From JACDAV01 sp964626755 (GTDB lineage: Bacteria; Chloroflexota; Limnocylindria; Limnocylindrales; CSP1-4), in contig CAZVGO010000028.1 in NCBI GenBank assembly GCA_964626755.1, positions 248,001 through 312,000 of the forward strand: a stretch of 64,000 nt of DNA, written 5' to 3'. Positions within the stretch are counted from its first letter, which is position 1. Each line of letters opens with the position of its first letter. Both the position numbers and the translations under genes were made by a program. The notes under the pieces are model-generated. The model did not search any database. It saw only the letters and a program-made list of their open reading frames with translations, and was not told the DNA's origin. Positions 15,637-24,033 of the stretch are shown here, one piece after another.

Positions 15637-16254
15637 ATGGACGATCGGGCGCTGCGCGACGCCCTCGTGGCCGGTGGGGCACGGCTCGGAGAACGCGGGC
15701 TCGTCGCCGCCGCTGAGGGCAACCTGTCCGTCCGGCTGCCGGGCGATCGGATCCTCATCACGCCCGCCGGGCGGCGCAAGGACGCCCTCGCGCCCGGCGA
15801 TCTGCTCGTGGTCCCGCTCGACCAGCCGGCCGCGAACGATCACGTCGGACCAGGCGGCCTCCGTCCCAGCTCCGACCTGGCGATCCACCGCGCGATCTAC
15901 GCGGCGCGCCCGGACGTCGAAGCCGTCGTTCACGCCCACGTCCCCGCGGCGATGGCGCTGACGCTCGCGGGCCAGGCACCGGACCCCGCCAGGCTCCCGG
16001 AGACGGCACTCCTCCTGCCGCGGCTCCCGGTCGTCCCGTTCGGCGAGCCCGGCAGCGCGGAGCTCGCGGCGCGGATCGCGGCCGCGTTCGCCGAGGGCGA
16101 TCCGCGGCCCGGTGCCGTCCTGCTCGAGGTCCACGGCGCCGTGTCCGCCGGCGCGACGATCGTGGAGGCGCTCGATCGGATGGACCTCGTCGACGTCCTG
16201 TGCCGCGTGTGGCGCGACGCCGCGCTCCTTCGCGCGGCACAACCGCCCCGCTGA
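15637..16254 (+). CDS. Class II aldolase/adducin-family protein
   Basis: A 205-residue protein resembling L-fuculose-phosphate aldolase (FucA) and related epimerases, zinc enzymes that cleave or isomerise sugar phosphates. Zinc ligands are visible as HAHVP (about residues 92-94) and the later His in LLEVHGAVSAG. The phosphate-binding loop AAEGNLSVRL and the ITPAGRRK segment fit the family. The position usually held by the catalytic Glu (SSE in FucA) reads SSD, a conservative but notable change. It is followed 28 bases later by the aquaporin gene, which has its own -10 element. The metabolic substrate cannot be deduced. Confidence 0.88.
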   Translation: MDDRALRDALVAGGARLGERGLVAAAEGNLSVRLPGDRILITPAGRRKDALAPGDLLVVPLDQPAANDHVGPGGLRPSSDLAIHRAIYAARPDVEAVVHAHVPAAMALTLAGQAPDPARLPETALLLPRLPVVPFGEPGSAELAARIAAAFAEGDPRPGAVLLEVHGAVSAGATIVEALDRMDLVDVLCRVWRDAALLRAAQPPR

Positions 16255-16270
16255 AGCCCTCACAGGCGGC

Positions 16271-16276
16271 GATACT
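16271..16276 (+). promoter_or_regulatory. -10 element GATACT before the aquaporin gene
   Basis: GATACT ends six bases before the ATG at 16283, again without a ribosome-binding site. Confidence 0.45.
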
Positions 16277-16282
16277 GAGCAG

Positions 16283-16954
16283 ATGAACACCCGGAAGTAC
16301 CTCGCCGAGGTCCTCGGCACGTTCGTCCTCGTCTTCTGCGGATCGATGAGCATCCTCGCGGCGATCGCGATGGACGCCCCGATCCTCGCGGTCGTGCCGT
16401 TCGGCTTCGGGCTGGCACTCCTCGCAGCGATCTTCGCGTTCGGGCCCACCTCCGGGGCCCACTTCAACCCGGCCGTCACCCTCGGGGCGCTGCTCGACCG
16501 GCGGATCGGGCCGGTCGACGCCGGCGCGTATGTCATCAGCCAGGTCATCGGCGCGATCGGAGCCTCGGCACTCGTCGGTGTGGTCGCCGGCGGCCAGGTC
16601 ATGGTCGCGCGGACGACGACTGGCGTCGGGCAGGGCATCGCGCCCCTCGCAGGGTTCGCCATCGAGGTCGTCACGACCGCGATCTTCCTTCTGGTGATCC
16701 TGACCGCATCGAAGCGGCTCCCGACGCAGGCCCCGTTCGCCATCTCGCTGACGCTCGTGGTGATTCACCTCGCCAGCATCCCGTTCAGCGGGGCATCGGT
16801 GAACCCGGCCCGCTCGCTCGGGCCGGCGCTGATCGCCGGGGACCTCAGCCAGGTCTGGATCTACCTGACCGCCCCGTTCGTGGGGGCGGCGATCGGCTGG
16901 GCGCTCTATCGGGTCTTCGAGACCGGAGGGGTCGCCGAGAGCGGCGGGGCCTGA
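16283..16954 (+). CDS. Aquaporin / MIP-family channel
   Basis: A 223-residue channel of six transmembrane helices with the two hallmark half-helix motifs, HFNPAVT (about residue 61) and SVNPARS (about residue 174). The second NPA is followed by Arg, the selectivity-filter residue, as in water-type aquaporins. The length matches AqpZ-type proteins. It sits in the cytoplasmic membrane and conducts water, possibly other small neutral solutes. The ATG at 16283 is preferred because of its GATACT element; the frame is open upstream only through the aldolase gene. The last 49 bases overlap the end of the convergent ABC gene (16906-18018). Confidence 0.94.
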   Translation: MNTRKYLAEVLGTFVLVFCGSMSILAAIAMDAPILAVVPFGFGLALLAAIFAFGPTSGAHFNPAVTLGALLDRRIGPVDAGAYVISQVIGAIGASALVGVVAGGQVMVARTTTGVGQGIAPLAGFAIEVVTTAIFLLVILTASKRLPTQAPFAISLTLVVIHLASIPFSGASVNPARSLGPALIAGDLSQVWIYLTAPFVGAAIGWALYRVFETGGVAESGGA

Positions 16955-18018
16955 CCCTCGTCGTCGATCACGGCGGCCGGCGCGCCCCCGGTGACGGGCA
17001 GGACCGGCAGCGCGCGACCCCCCTCGACGAGCCAGCACGCAGCCGACTGGCCGCGCCCGACGTCGAACAGGGGCGGCTCCTCGACCCGGCAGCGGTCGAA
17101 CACGAGCGGGCACCGCGGGTGGAACCGGCAGCCGGCCGGAACGTGCGCCGCATCCGGTGTCTCGCCGGCGAGGATCGTCCGCTTCGGCCGCGCTCCGGGC
17201 GCAGGCGGCGTCGTCGTCGGGGCGACGCTGACGAGCGCCTTCGTGTACGGGTTGTGGGGGTCGCGGATGACCTGCTCGGCCGGGCCGATCTCCATGATCT
17301 TGCCGAGGTACATCACCGCGATCCGGTCGGCCAGCACCCAGGCGAGCGACAGGTCGTGGGTGATGAACAGGTAGGTCAGGCCGCGCTCCTCGCGCAGGTC
17401 GAGCATCAGCCGGAGGAGCTCCGTCCTGATCGACACGTCGAGCATCGAGACCGGTTCGTCCGCAACGACGAGCTCCGGGTCCATCACGAGCGCGCCGGCG
17501 ATCACCACGCGCTGGCGCTGGCCGCCGGACAGCTCGTGCGGGAAGCGGCCGGCGAAGTCGGCCGCGGGTCGCAGGCCGGCAGACTCGAGGGCGCCCGTCA
17601 CCCGCTCCTCGCGGTCGGCCGGAGACGTCGCGAGACCGTTCACGTCGATCGGCTCAGCCACGAAGTCGTGGATCGACTGCTTCGGGTTGAGGGTCTCGTA
17701 CGGGTCCTGGAAGATGATCTGGACCCGCCGGCGGTAGCCGCGCAGGGCGCGAACGCCCCACAGGCCGCTGACGTCCTGCCCGTCGAACCAGACCCGGCCA
17801 CCGGTTTGGCGGGTGAGCTTCACGACGACCCGGCCCGTGGTCGTCTTGCCGCTGCCCGATTCGCCGACGAGCGCGAGGACCTCGCCCTTGCGGATCGCGA
17901 GGTCGATCCCGTCGACCGCCCGGATGACGCCCCGACCGCGGCGAAGGAGCGTGTCGAGCAGGCTGCCCCGAATCGGAAAGTGAACGGCGAGGTTCTCGAG
18001 GCGGAGGAGGTCCGTCAT
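16906..18018 (-). CDS. dppF: Dipeptide/oligopeptide ABC transporter ATPase, DppF type
   Basis: A 370-residue ATPase of the Opp/Dpp family. Walker A is GESGSGKTTTGR, the signature is ELSGGQRQRVVIAGAL, Walker B is LVVADEPVSMLDV and the switch is ITHDLSLAW. The C-terminal oligo_HPY-type region has the cysteine motif GCRFHPRCP...CWL that can bind an iron-sulfur cluster in this family. The ATG at 18018 overlaps the dppD stop by four bases. As the last gene of the operon it works with DppD beneath the DppB/DppC channel. The last 40 or so residues are an unusual Ala/Pro-rich tail running into the aquaporin gene's end. Confidence 0.93.
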   Translation of the reverse strand: MTDLLRLENLAVHFPIRGSLLDTLLRRGRGVIRAVDGIDLAIRKGEVLALVGESGSGKTTTGRVVVKLTRQTGGRVWFDGQDVSGLWGVRALRGYRRRVQIIFQDPYETLNPKQSIHDFVAEPIDVNGLATSPADREERVTGALESAGLRPAADFAGRFPHELSGGQRQRVVIAGALVMDPELVVADEPVSMLDVSIRTELLRLMLDLREERGLTYLFITHDLSLAWVLADRIAVMYLGKIMEIGPAEQVIRDPHNPYTKALVSVAPTTTPPAPGARPKRTILAGETPDAAHVPAGCRFHPRCPLVFDRCRVEEPPLFDVGRGQSAACWLVEGGRALPVLPVTGGAPAAVIDDEGQAPPLSATPPVSKTR

Positions 18019-19088
18019 GGGCGACCGGGATTCAGCGGTTCGGGCGGCACCGTCACCGGGATGCCGTCGCTGCCCTCCGGGTAGAGGTGGCAGGCGACGC
18101 GGACCGCGTCGGCGAACGTGACCTCCGGCGGCACGACCTCCGTGCAGACCGGCATCGCGAATGGGCAGCGCGGCGCGAACCGGCAGCCGGGCGGGGGGTG
18201 GCGCAGGTCGGGCGGCGAGCCGGGGATCACGTCGAGCGTGCGCCGGTCCGCCTGGATGTTCGGGAACGCGGCGAGGAGCTTCTGGGTGTACGGGTGACGC
18301 GGCCGTGCGAACACCTCGCGGACGGGTCCCTCTTCGGCGACCCGTCCGGCGTACATCATCAGCACCCGGTCGCACGTTTCCGCGATCACCGACAGGTCGT
18401 GGGTGATGAGGATCAGCGACAGGCCCAGCTGGGACCGGAGCCGCTCGAGCAGCTCGAGGATCTGGGCCTGGACCATGACGTCGAGGGCCGTCGTCGGCTC
18501 GTCACCGATCACGATCGCCGGATCGCAGGCGAGGGCCATCGCGATCATCGCCCGCTGGCGCATCCCGCCGGACAGCTCGTGCGGGTAGGCGTTGCCGCGC
18601 TTCCTCGGGATCCCGACCAGCTCGAGCAGCTCGCCGGCCCGCTTGCGGGCCTCGCGCCCGTCGAGCCCCAGCCGCTCGACGATCGGCTCGGCGATCTGGT
18701 CGCGCAGCCGGTGGACGGGATTGAGCGCGTTCATCGCCCCCTGGAAGACGATCGATATCTCGCGCCAGCGGTAGCGCCGGAGCGCGTTCGCGGACTTCGG
18801 GACGAGGTCGATCCCGTAGAGGCGGATCGAGCCGGCCTCGATCCGGGCGTTCGGCGGCAGGAGCCGGACGAGCGAGAGCGCGGTCGTCGTCTTGCCGCAG
18901 CCGGACTCGCCGGCGATTCCGAGCGCCTCACCGTGGTCGAGCCGGAAGCTCACCCCGTCGACCGCGTGGACGGTCCCCGACTCGAGCCCGAAATACGTCT
19001 TCAGCCCGTCGACCACGAGCAGCGGGGCGGCCGGGTCGGCCTGCTTCGGCAGCCGGCGCGCGGACGCGGACAGAGCGGGGGCCGTCAT
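18015..19088 (-). CDS. dppD: Dipeptide/oligopeptide ABC transporter ATPase, DppD type
   Basis: A 357-residue ATPase paired with DppF. Walker A is GESGCGKTTTAL, the signature is ELSGGMRQRAMIAMAL, Walker B is IVIGDEPTTALDV and the switch is ITHDLSVIAE. The C-terminal GCRFAPRCPFAMPVC segment is the oligopeptide-transport ATPase extension. The ATG at 19088 overlaps the dppC stop by four bases (ATGA). Longer upstream reading is antisense-like sequence inside dppC and is not supported. Role: ATP-driven import of di- or oligopeptides delivered by the binding protein at 21111-23009. Confidence 0.94.
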   Translation of the reverse strand: MTAPALSASARRLPKQADPAAPLLVVDGLKTYFGLESGTVHAVDGVSFRLDHGEALGIAGESGCGKTTTALSLVRLLPPNARIEAGSIRLYGIDLVPKSANALRRYRWREISIVFQGAMNALNPVHRLRDQIAEPIVERLGLDGREARKRAGELLELVGIPRKRGNAYPHELSGGMRQRAMIAMALACDPAIVIGDEPTTALDVMVQAQILELLERLRSQLGLSLILITHDLSVIAETCDRVLMMYAGRVAEEGPVREVFARPRHPYTQKLLAAFPNIQADRRTLDVIPGSPPDLRHPPPGCRFAPRCPFAMPVCTEVVPPEVTFADAVRVACHLYPEGSDGIPVTVPPEPLNPGRP

Positions 19089-20035
19089 CGCCGTTGCCGG
19101 CGCTTCGGGTTGAGAAGGTCGTCGAGCGCACCACCGACGAGGGTGAACGCGAAGACGACGAGCACGATGCACACACCGGCCGGCACGAAGTACCACCAGG
19201 CGCCGAGCCCGGGCGCGCCGATCGAGCGCGCGGCCTCGAGGAGCTGGCCCCACGTGGGCTGAGCCGGATCCCCCAGGCCGACGAACGAGAGCGTCGTCTC
19301 GGTCAGGACCGCACCGGCGAAGACGAGCACGGCGTTGGCGACGATCAGGTTGATGACGTTCGGCAGGATGTGGCGCCGCATGATGTGGCCGCTCCCCGCG
19401 CCGATCACCCGGGCCCGGTCGACGAACGCCCGCTCCTTGAGCGACAGCGTCTGGGACCGGATGATCCGGGCCGTCGACGACCAGCTCGTGATCCCGATGA
19501 CGACGATGATCACGACGAGGGTCATCCGGATGCCGAAGATCTCCCGTGAGCCCGATCCGAGGACGTCGCGCAGGATCGGGGTGAGGATCAGGGCGAGGAC
19601 GAATGTCGGGATCACGAGGAAGAAGTCGGTGATCCGCATGAGCAGGCCGTCGACCCGCCCGCCGGCGAACCCGCTGACGATGCCCACGACCGCGCCGACG
19701 ATGACGGTGATGATCGTGGCCAGGAGGCCGATCGCCATCGACACCCGCGCCCCGTGGACCGTCAGGTTGACCACGTCACGACGCAGCTCGTCGGTGCCGA
19801 GGGGGAACCCCGCGATCGGCGGCGACAGGCGGGGAAAGCCCGCCTCGCGCGCGGTGACCGCGGTCTGGAGCGGTCCCACGAACAGCTCCGGGGCGATTGC
19901 GAGCACCGAGAAGACCACGAGAATCGCCAGGCCGATCAGGCCATCCGGCCGTCGAACGAGCGCCCGGAACATCCCTCCGAGACGGGTGAGCCGTCCCGCG
20001 GCCGACGGCCGCGGAAGCGCGATCTCAACCGCCAT
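19085..20035 (-). CDS. dppC: Dipeptide ABC transporter permease, DppC type
   Basis: A 316-residue permease. It has an N-terminal helix (about 35-55), a periplasmic-side loop containing PIAGFPLGTDELRRDV, the family's GTDxxGRD-like motif, and five further helices. The EAA coupling loop reads ARVIGAGSGHIMRRHILPN. The ATG at 20035 shares one base with the dppB stop (TGATG), showing tight coupling. It forms the transmembrane pathway with DppB. Confidence 0.93.
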   Translation of the reverse strand: MAVEIALPRPSAAGRLTRLGGMFRALVRRPDGLIGLAILVVFSVLAIAPELFVGPLQTAVTAREAGFPRLSPPIAGFPLGTDELRRDVVNLTVHGARVSMAIGLLATIITVIVGAVVGIVSGFAGGRVDGLLMRITDFFLVIPTFVLALILTPILRDVLGSGSREIFGIRMTLVVIIVVIGITSWSSTARIIRSQTLSLKERAFVDRARVIGAGSGHIMRRHILPNVINLIVANAVLVFAGAVLTETTLSFVGLGDPAQPTWGQLLEAARSIGAPGLGAWWYFVPAGVCIVLVVFAFTLVGGALDDLLNPKRRQRR

Positions 20036-21012
20036 CAGGTCCGCACCCGCGGGTCGAGAAGCCCGTAGACGAGGTCGGCGACGAAGTTGGCGACGACGAC
20101 GGACACGCTGAGGAGGAGGAACACGCCCTGGAGAACCGGGTAGTCGCGCGCCTCGAGCGCCTCGACGGCGAGCGTCCCGAGGCCCGGCCAGTTGAACACC
20201 ACCTCGACCGTGATCGCTCCGGCGATCACGTAGCCGAGGTTGATCGCGATGAGCGTGACGGTCGGCAGCAGGGCGTTCGGGAGAGCGTGGTGCCGGAGGA
20301 TTCGGCCCTCCCTGAGGCCCATCGCGCGGGCCGTCGTCACGTAGTCGTCGGACAGGGTCTCGATGATGGACGAGCGCATGACGATCGCGTACTGGCCCAC
20401 GAGGCCGAGTGACACCGTGGCGAGCGGGAGCGCCAGGTGCATGAGCAGGTCGCCCAGGTAGTCGAGGAAGCCCGCGTACGTCGCCCCGGCCGTGACCATC
20501 CCGAACACGGGAAAGATCCGAAGCCAGCTGCCGAAGATCAGCAGGAGCGCCATCCCGAGCAGGAAGTACGGCGTCGAGTAGAGGATCAGCGACACCCCGT
20601 TGCCGAGGTAGTCGACGGGCCCGCCGCGCCGCCAGCCTGAGAACGCACCGAGGGCGAGCCCGAAACCGATCGCAAGGAACTCGCCCAGCCCGAAGAGGAG
20701 AACCGTGGGCCAGATCCGCTGTGCAAGCACGTCCGTGACCGTCTGCCCGCGGGCGACGAACGAGTAGCCGAGATCGCCCCGCAGCGTCGCGCCGACGAAG
20801 GCCACGAACTGGTCCGGGAACACCGGGTCGTTGAGGCCCCACCGCTCGCGGGCCGCGTTGAGCTGGGCCTGGGTGACGTTCGGGGTACCACGCAGGATCA
20901 CCCGCTCGGGCGAGCCGGGCATGGCCCGAAACAGGATGAAGTTGACGACGATGATCAGGACGATCGTGATGAGAGCCGTCGCCAGGCGCCGCGCTACGAA
21001 GTACCCGCCCAC
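20035..21012 (-). CDS. dppB: Dipeptide ABC transporter permease, DppB type
   Basis: A 325-residue permease with the typical DppB start (ARRLATALITIVLIIVVNFI), a loop carrying GLNDPVFPDQFVAFV and GDLGYSF, and the EAA loop ARAMGLREGRILRHHALPN. Six transmembrane helices are predicted. The start is GTG at 21012. A gap of 98 bases separates it from the upstream binding-protein gene, with no obvious terminator, so it is part of the same operon. Together with DppC it forms the channel. Confidence 0.93.
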   Translation of the reverse strand: MGGYFVARRLATALITIVLIIVVNFILFRAMPGSPERVILRGTPNVTQAQLNAARERWGLNDPVFPDQFVAFVGATLRGDLGYSFVARGQTVTDVLAQRIWPTVLLFGLGEFLAIGFGLALGAFSGWRRGGPVDYLGNGVSLILYSTPYFLLGMALLLIFGSWLRIFPVFGMVTAGATYAGFLDYLGDLLMHLALPLATVSLGLVGQYAIVMRSSIIETLSDDYVTTARAMGLREGRILRHHALPNALLPTVTLIAINLGYVIAGAITVEVVFNWPGLGTLAVEALEARDYPVLQGVFLLLSVSVVVANFVADLVYGLLDPRVRT

Positions 21013-21110
21013 CGTCGCCCGGCCGCTGCGGTCAGCCGGCGGGCGCCGAAGCCCGGCGCGCGCCGCATGGCGGGATCATCGCCGCGAGCGGCCCGGCGAT
21101 CGAGATCGGA

Positions 21111-23009
21111 TCATTCCTCCTCGCGGGTCACCCCGCGGCGCCGTATCAGCACGAGGCCGACCGCGACGATCACGACGAGCGCGACGACCCCGAGCACGAG
21201 GAGCAGCGTGCTGTCCGTCGCGGCGGGCTGTCCGCTGCCCCCCGGGGCGGGTGTCGGGGCACCGCTCGCAACCGCCGGACCGGGCGTCGCGACGGCGCTC
21301 ACATCGGTCAGCTTCGAGTAGCCGAACGAGCCGTAGCCGAAGAGCGGCGTGCCCCCGGTGCTCGGCTGGTTCGTCCAGCCGGCGAACCGGTCGGTCCGGT
21401 AGGCGTGCAGCTCCGAGTCGTAGTAGAGGATGTGGTATGGAGCCTCGGCGTAGACGAGCTCCTGGATCTCGGTCAGATACGCCTTGCGCTGTACCGGATC
21501 CGCCTCCGCGCGCTGGAGGAGGAAGAGCTCGTCGTAGCGCGGGTTCGAGTAGAAGCTGTCGCTCGACCCGCCGATCTCCTCGGTCCGGAAGAAGTTGAGC
21601 AGCGACGTCGGATCTGGGTCGCCGATCCAGCCCCACATGTAGATGTCGTAGTCGGCCGGCCCGTTTGGCGGCCCGGTCACCGCGTCGATCAGCGCGCCCT
21701 CTGCAGTGACGCTCGCGTCGACCGAAATGCCGAGCTGGCCGAACCAGTCGACGATGAACTGCGCGTTCGTTGAGTTCTCCGACTCGGAATCGGGCCAGGT
21801 GAGCCGGAGGTTGATCGGCTGACCTTCCTTGTCGAGCCGGCGGTTCTGGGCGTCGAGGGTGTAGCCCGCGGCGTCGAGCCGGCGCTTCGCCTCCTCGATA
21901 TCGAAGCGGCGCGGGTTCGCGGGTGGCGTATACCACCGGGTGTGGTACGGCGGAATGATCGTCGTCCCCGGCGTCCCGTACCCACCGAGCGTCGCGTCGA
22001 CGAGTGCCTGCTGGTCGATCGCGTAGCCGAGGGCATCGCGGAACGCGATGTCGGACAGCGCCGCGGTCGAGCCCCCGTAGCCCTCCTTGTTGCCACCCGT
22101 GTTGAACGAGAGCTCGCTGTACCCGTTCGCGACCCCCTCGACCACCGCCATGTCGGCATCGTCCGAGAGGTCGTTGAACTGGTCCGGCAGGACGCCGCGG
22201 ACGTAGTCGATGGCGCCGGTCTTGAGAGCCTGGACCATCGTGTCGGCGGCTCCGAAGTGCTGGATGATCACCTCGTCCGCTGCGCCGATCTCACCCCAGT
22301 AGTAGGGATTCCGGGCGAACCGGATGAAGTCGCCGGGCTGCCACTCGACCGCCTGGTAGGGCCCGGTGCCCACGACCGGCGGCTCGTTCGTGAACGGCGT
22401 GACGTCCGCCGCGTTGGCGATCTCGTCGAGGCTGTGCTCCGACCAGATGTGCTTCGGCAGGATCGGGACGTATGACTGGAGGAGCAGGGTATTGGCGAAC
22501 TCTGTCTCGACCACGAGCGTCGTCGGATCCGGCGCGCTGACCGCCGTGATCCCCGCGTTCGTGAGGTACGGCTCGAGGTACCCCTGCCCGAGATAGAAGC
22601 CGTCCTCCGAGGCATCGCTCTTCGCGGTCGCGTCGATCACGAGCTGGTAGGTGTAGCGCGCATCTTCAGAGGTGGCCGGCTCGCCGTCCGACCACAGCAT
22701 CCCGGGCCGGATCTTGAACGTCCAGGAGAGGCCGTCGCTCGACTGCGACCACGATTCGGCGAAGCCCGGAACCGGTTCGAGGTCCTGCCCGAAGTTGGCG
22801 AGCAGGTCGTAGTTCAGGGTGTACACCTCGAAGTCCGCGACGACGACGGAGTTCCAGGGGTTGAGAACCTGGAGGTCCTGGTCGGTGCCGGTCCGCAGGA
22901 CCAGGTCGCCCTCGGCAGCGGACGCCGACAGGCCTGGCAGGGCGGTCGAGATCGCGAGTCCGAGACCGGCCAGTAGTCGAACGGCGCGCCAACGCTGCGG
23001 CAGGTGCAT
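21111..23009 (-). CDS. dppA: Peptide-binding protein of the ABC importer, anchored by a C-terminal membrane helix
   Basis: A 632-residue SBP_bac_5-family protein. A signal peptide without lipobox cysteine (VRLLAGLGLAISTALPGL, cut near ASA) is followed by the binding domain (about 35-565), with motifs such as FAESWSQSSDGLSWTFKIR and YYDSELHAYR. A Pro/Ala/Gly linker and a single C-terminal helix (TLLLVLGVVALVVIVAVGLV) with a basic stop-transfer end (RRRGV) complete it. It is therefore tethered at the C-terminus, whereas most Gram-positive-type binding proteins are N-terminal lipoproteins. The ATG at 23009 has a strong GGAGGAGG site. First gene of the dpp operon, feeding DppB/C/D/F. Confidence 0.92.
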   Translation of the reverse strand: MHLPQRWRAVRLLAGLGLAISTALPGLSASAAEGDLVLRTGTDQDLQVLNPWNSVVVADFEVYTLNYDLLANFGQDLEPVPGFAESWSQSSDGLSWTFKIRPGMLWSDGEPATSEDARYTYQLVIDATAKSDASEDGFYLGQGYLEPYLTNAGITAVSAPDPTTLVVETEFANTLLLQSYVPILPKHIWSEHSLDEIANAADVTPFTNEPPVVGTGPYQAVEWQPGDFIRFARNPYYWGEIGAADEVIIQHFGAADTMVQALKTGAIDYVRGVLPDQFNDLSDDADMAVVEGVANGYSELSFNTGGNKEGYGGSTAALSDIAFRDALGYAIDQQALVDATLGGYGTPGTTIIPPYHTRWYTPPANPRRFDIEEAKRRLDAAGYTLDAQNRRLDKEGQPINLRLTWPDSESENSTNAQFIVDWFGQLGISVDASVTAEGALIDAVTGPPNGPADYDIYMWGWIGDPDPTSLLNFFRTEEIGGSSDSFYSNPRYDELFLLQRAEADPVQRKAYLTEIQELVYAEAPYHILYYDSELHAYRTDRFAGWTNQPSTGGTPLFGYGSFGYSKLTDVSAVATPGPAVASGAPTPAPGGSGQPAATDSTLLLVLGVVALVVIVAVGLVLIRRRGVTREEE

Positions 23010-23091
23010 CAGTGGTCTCCTCCTCCGGGGGCCGGAGCGTGACACACTCGCGTAGACAGATGCAAGCGTGGCGCACGGCGCGGGTCCGGCC

Positions 23092-24033
23092 TCAATCGTC
23101 CGCGGTTACGACCTCGTCCACGACGAGCGTCCCGGCGTCCCCGTCGAGCGTGGCGAGAGCGCCGATCGGCACGGTCGCGTGATGCTTGCCGTGGCCGATC
23201 GGCAACCCGGCGATGACCGGCACGCCGAGCGGCACGAGCAGCTCCTCGAGCACGTCCTCGAGCGACAGCTCCTGGGTCACGCCGGAGTGCTTGCCTGGCA
23301 TGTCGCCGATGACGATCCCGGCGACCCCCTCGAGCTTTCCGGCGTTCCGCAAATGGGTGAGGCCGTCATCCATCGAATAGACCTCGTCGTCGTCGGTCGA
23401 CTCGAGGAACAGGATCTTGCCGCGGGTGTCGATCTCCCAGTCGGTGCCGATCGTGCCCTCGACGAGGCCGAAACAGCCGCCGATCAGGCGCCCGGTCGCC
23501 GTCCCGCCGTGGATCGTCGTCACCCATGCGTCGTCCGGGTTCGGGCCGATCCGGCCGTACGGCTCGTCGCCGAACAGCGCGCGATGAAGGCTTTGCTTTG
23601 AGAAGTCCGTCACCTCGACGGCGCCCACGCCGAGGGCGCCGTTTGAGTAGAACGAGATCACGTCTCCCCACGCGGCGACAGCGAGGTGGAGCGCCGTGAT
23701 GTCGCTGTAGCCCATGACGGCCTTGGGGTTGGCGGCGATCGCCTCGCGGTCGAGGAGCGGGACGATCCGCGGGCTGCCGTAGCCGCCCTGGAGGCAGAAG
23801 ATCGCGCGGACCTCCGGGTCGCGCCACATCGCGTTGAGATCGGCCGCCCGGTCCTCGTCTTGTCCCGCCATGTAGCCGTGCCGGTCGTTGACGTGCGCGC
23901 CCGGCTTGACGTGGAGCCCCCAGTCCTCGAGCGCCTTGACGCCCCGCAGCAGCTCGCTCCGGTTCGACCACGGGTTCGCGGGCGCGGCGAGACCCACCGT
24001 GTCGCCGGGCCGGAGGCGGGGTGGCTTTCTCAC
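23092..24033 (-). CDS. S66-family LD-carboxypeptidase / MccF-like serine peptidase
   Basis: A 313-residue enzyme. The catalytic Ser110 lies in VMGYSDITALH, the Glu in the LFLESTDDDEVYSMD region and the His in GHGKHHATVPIG. LdcA-type enzymes remove the terminal D-Ala from murein tetrapeptides during cell-wall recycling, and MccF-type relatives cleave peptide-nucleotide antibiotics. The start is GTG at 24033, overlapping the stop of the upstream oxidase gene by four bases; longer upstream reading is not supported. Lying just upstream of a dipeptide importer, a murein-peptide recycling role is plausible. The triad looks intact. Confidence 0.9.
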   Translation of the reverse strand: MRKPPRLRPGDTVGLAAPANPWSNRSELLRGVKALEDWGLHVKPGAHVNDRHGYMAGQDEDRAADLNAMWRDPEVRAIFCLQGGYGSPRIVPLLDREAIAANPKAVMGYSDITALHLAVAAWGDVISFYSNGALGVGAVEVTDFSKQSLHRALFGDEPYGRIGPNPDDAWVTTIHGGTATGRLIGGCFGLVEGTIGTDWEIDTRGKILFLESTDDDEVYSMDDGLTHLRNAGKLEGVAGIVIGDMPGKHSGVTQELSLEDVLEELLVPLGVPVIAGLPIGHGKHHATVPIGALATLDGDAGTLVVDEVVTADD

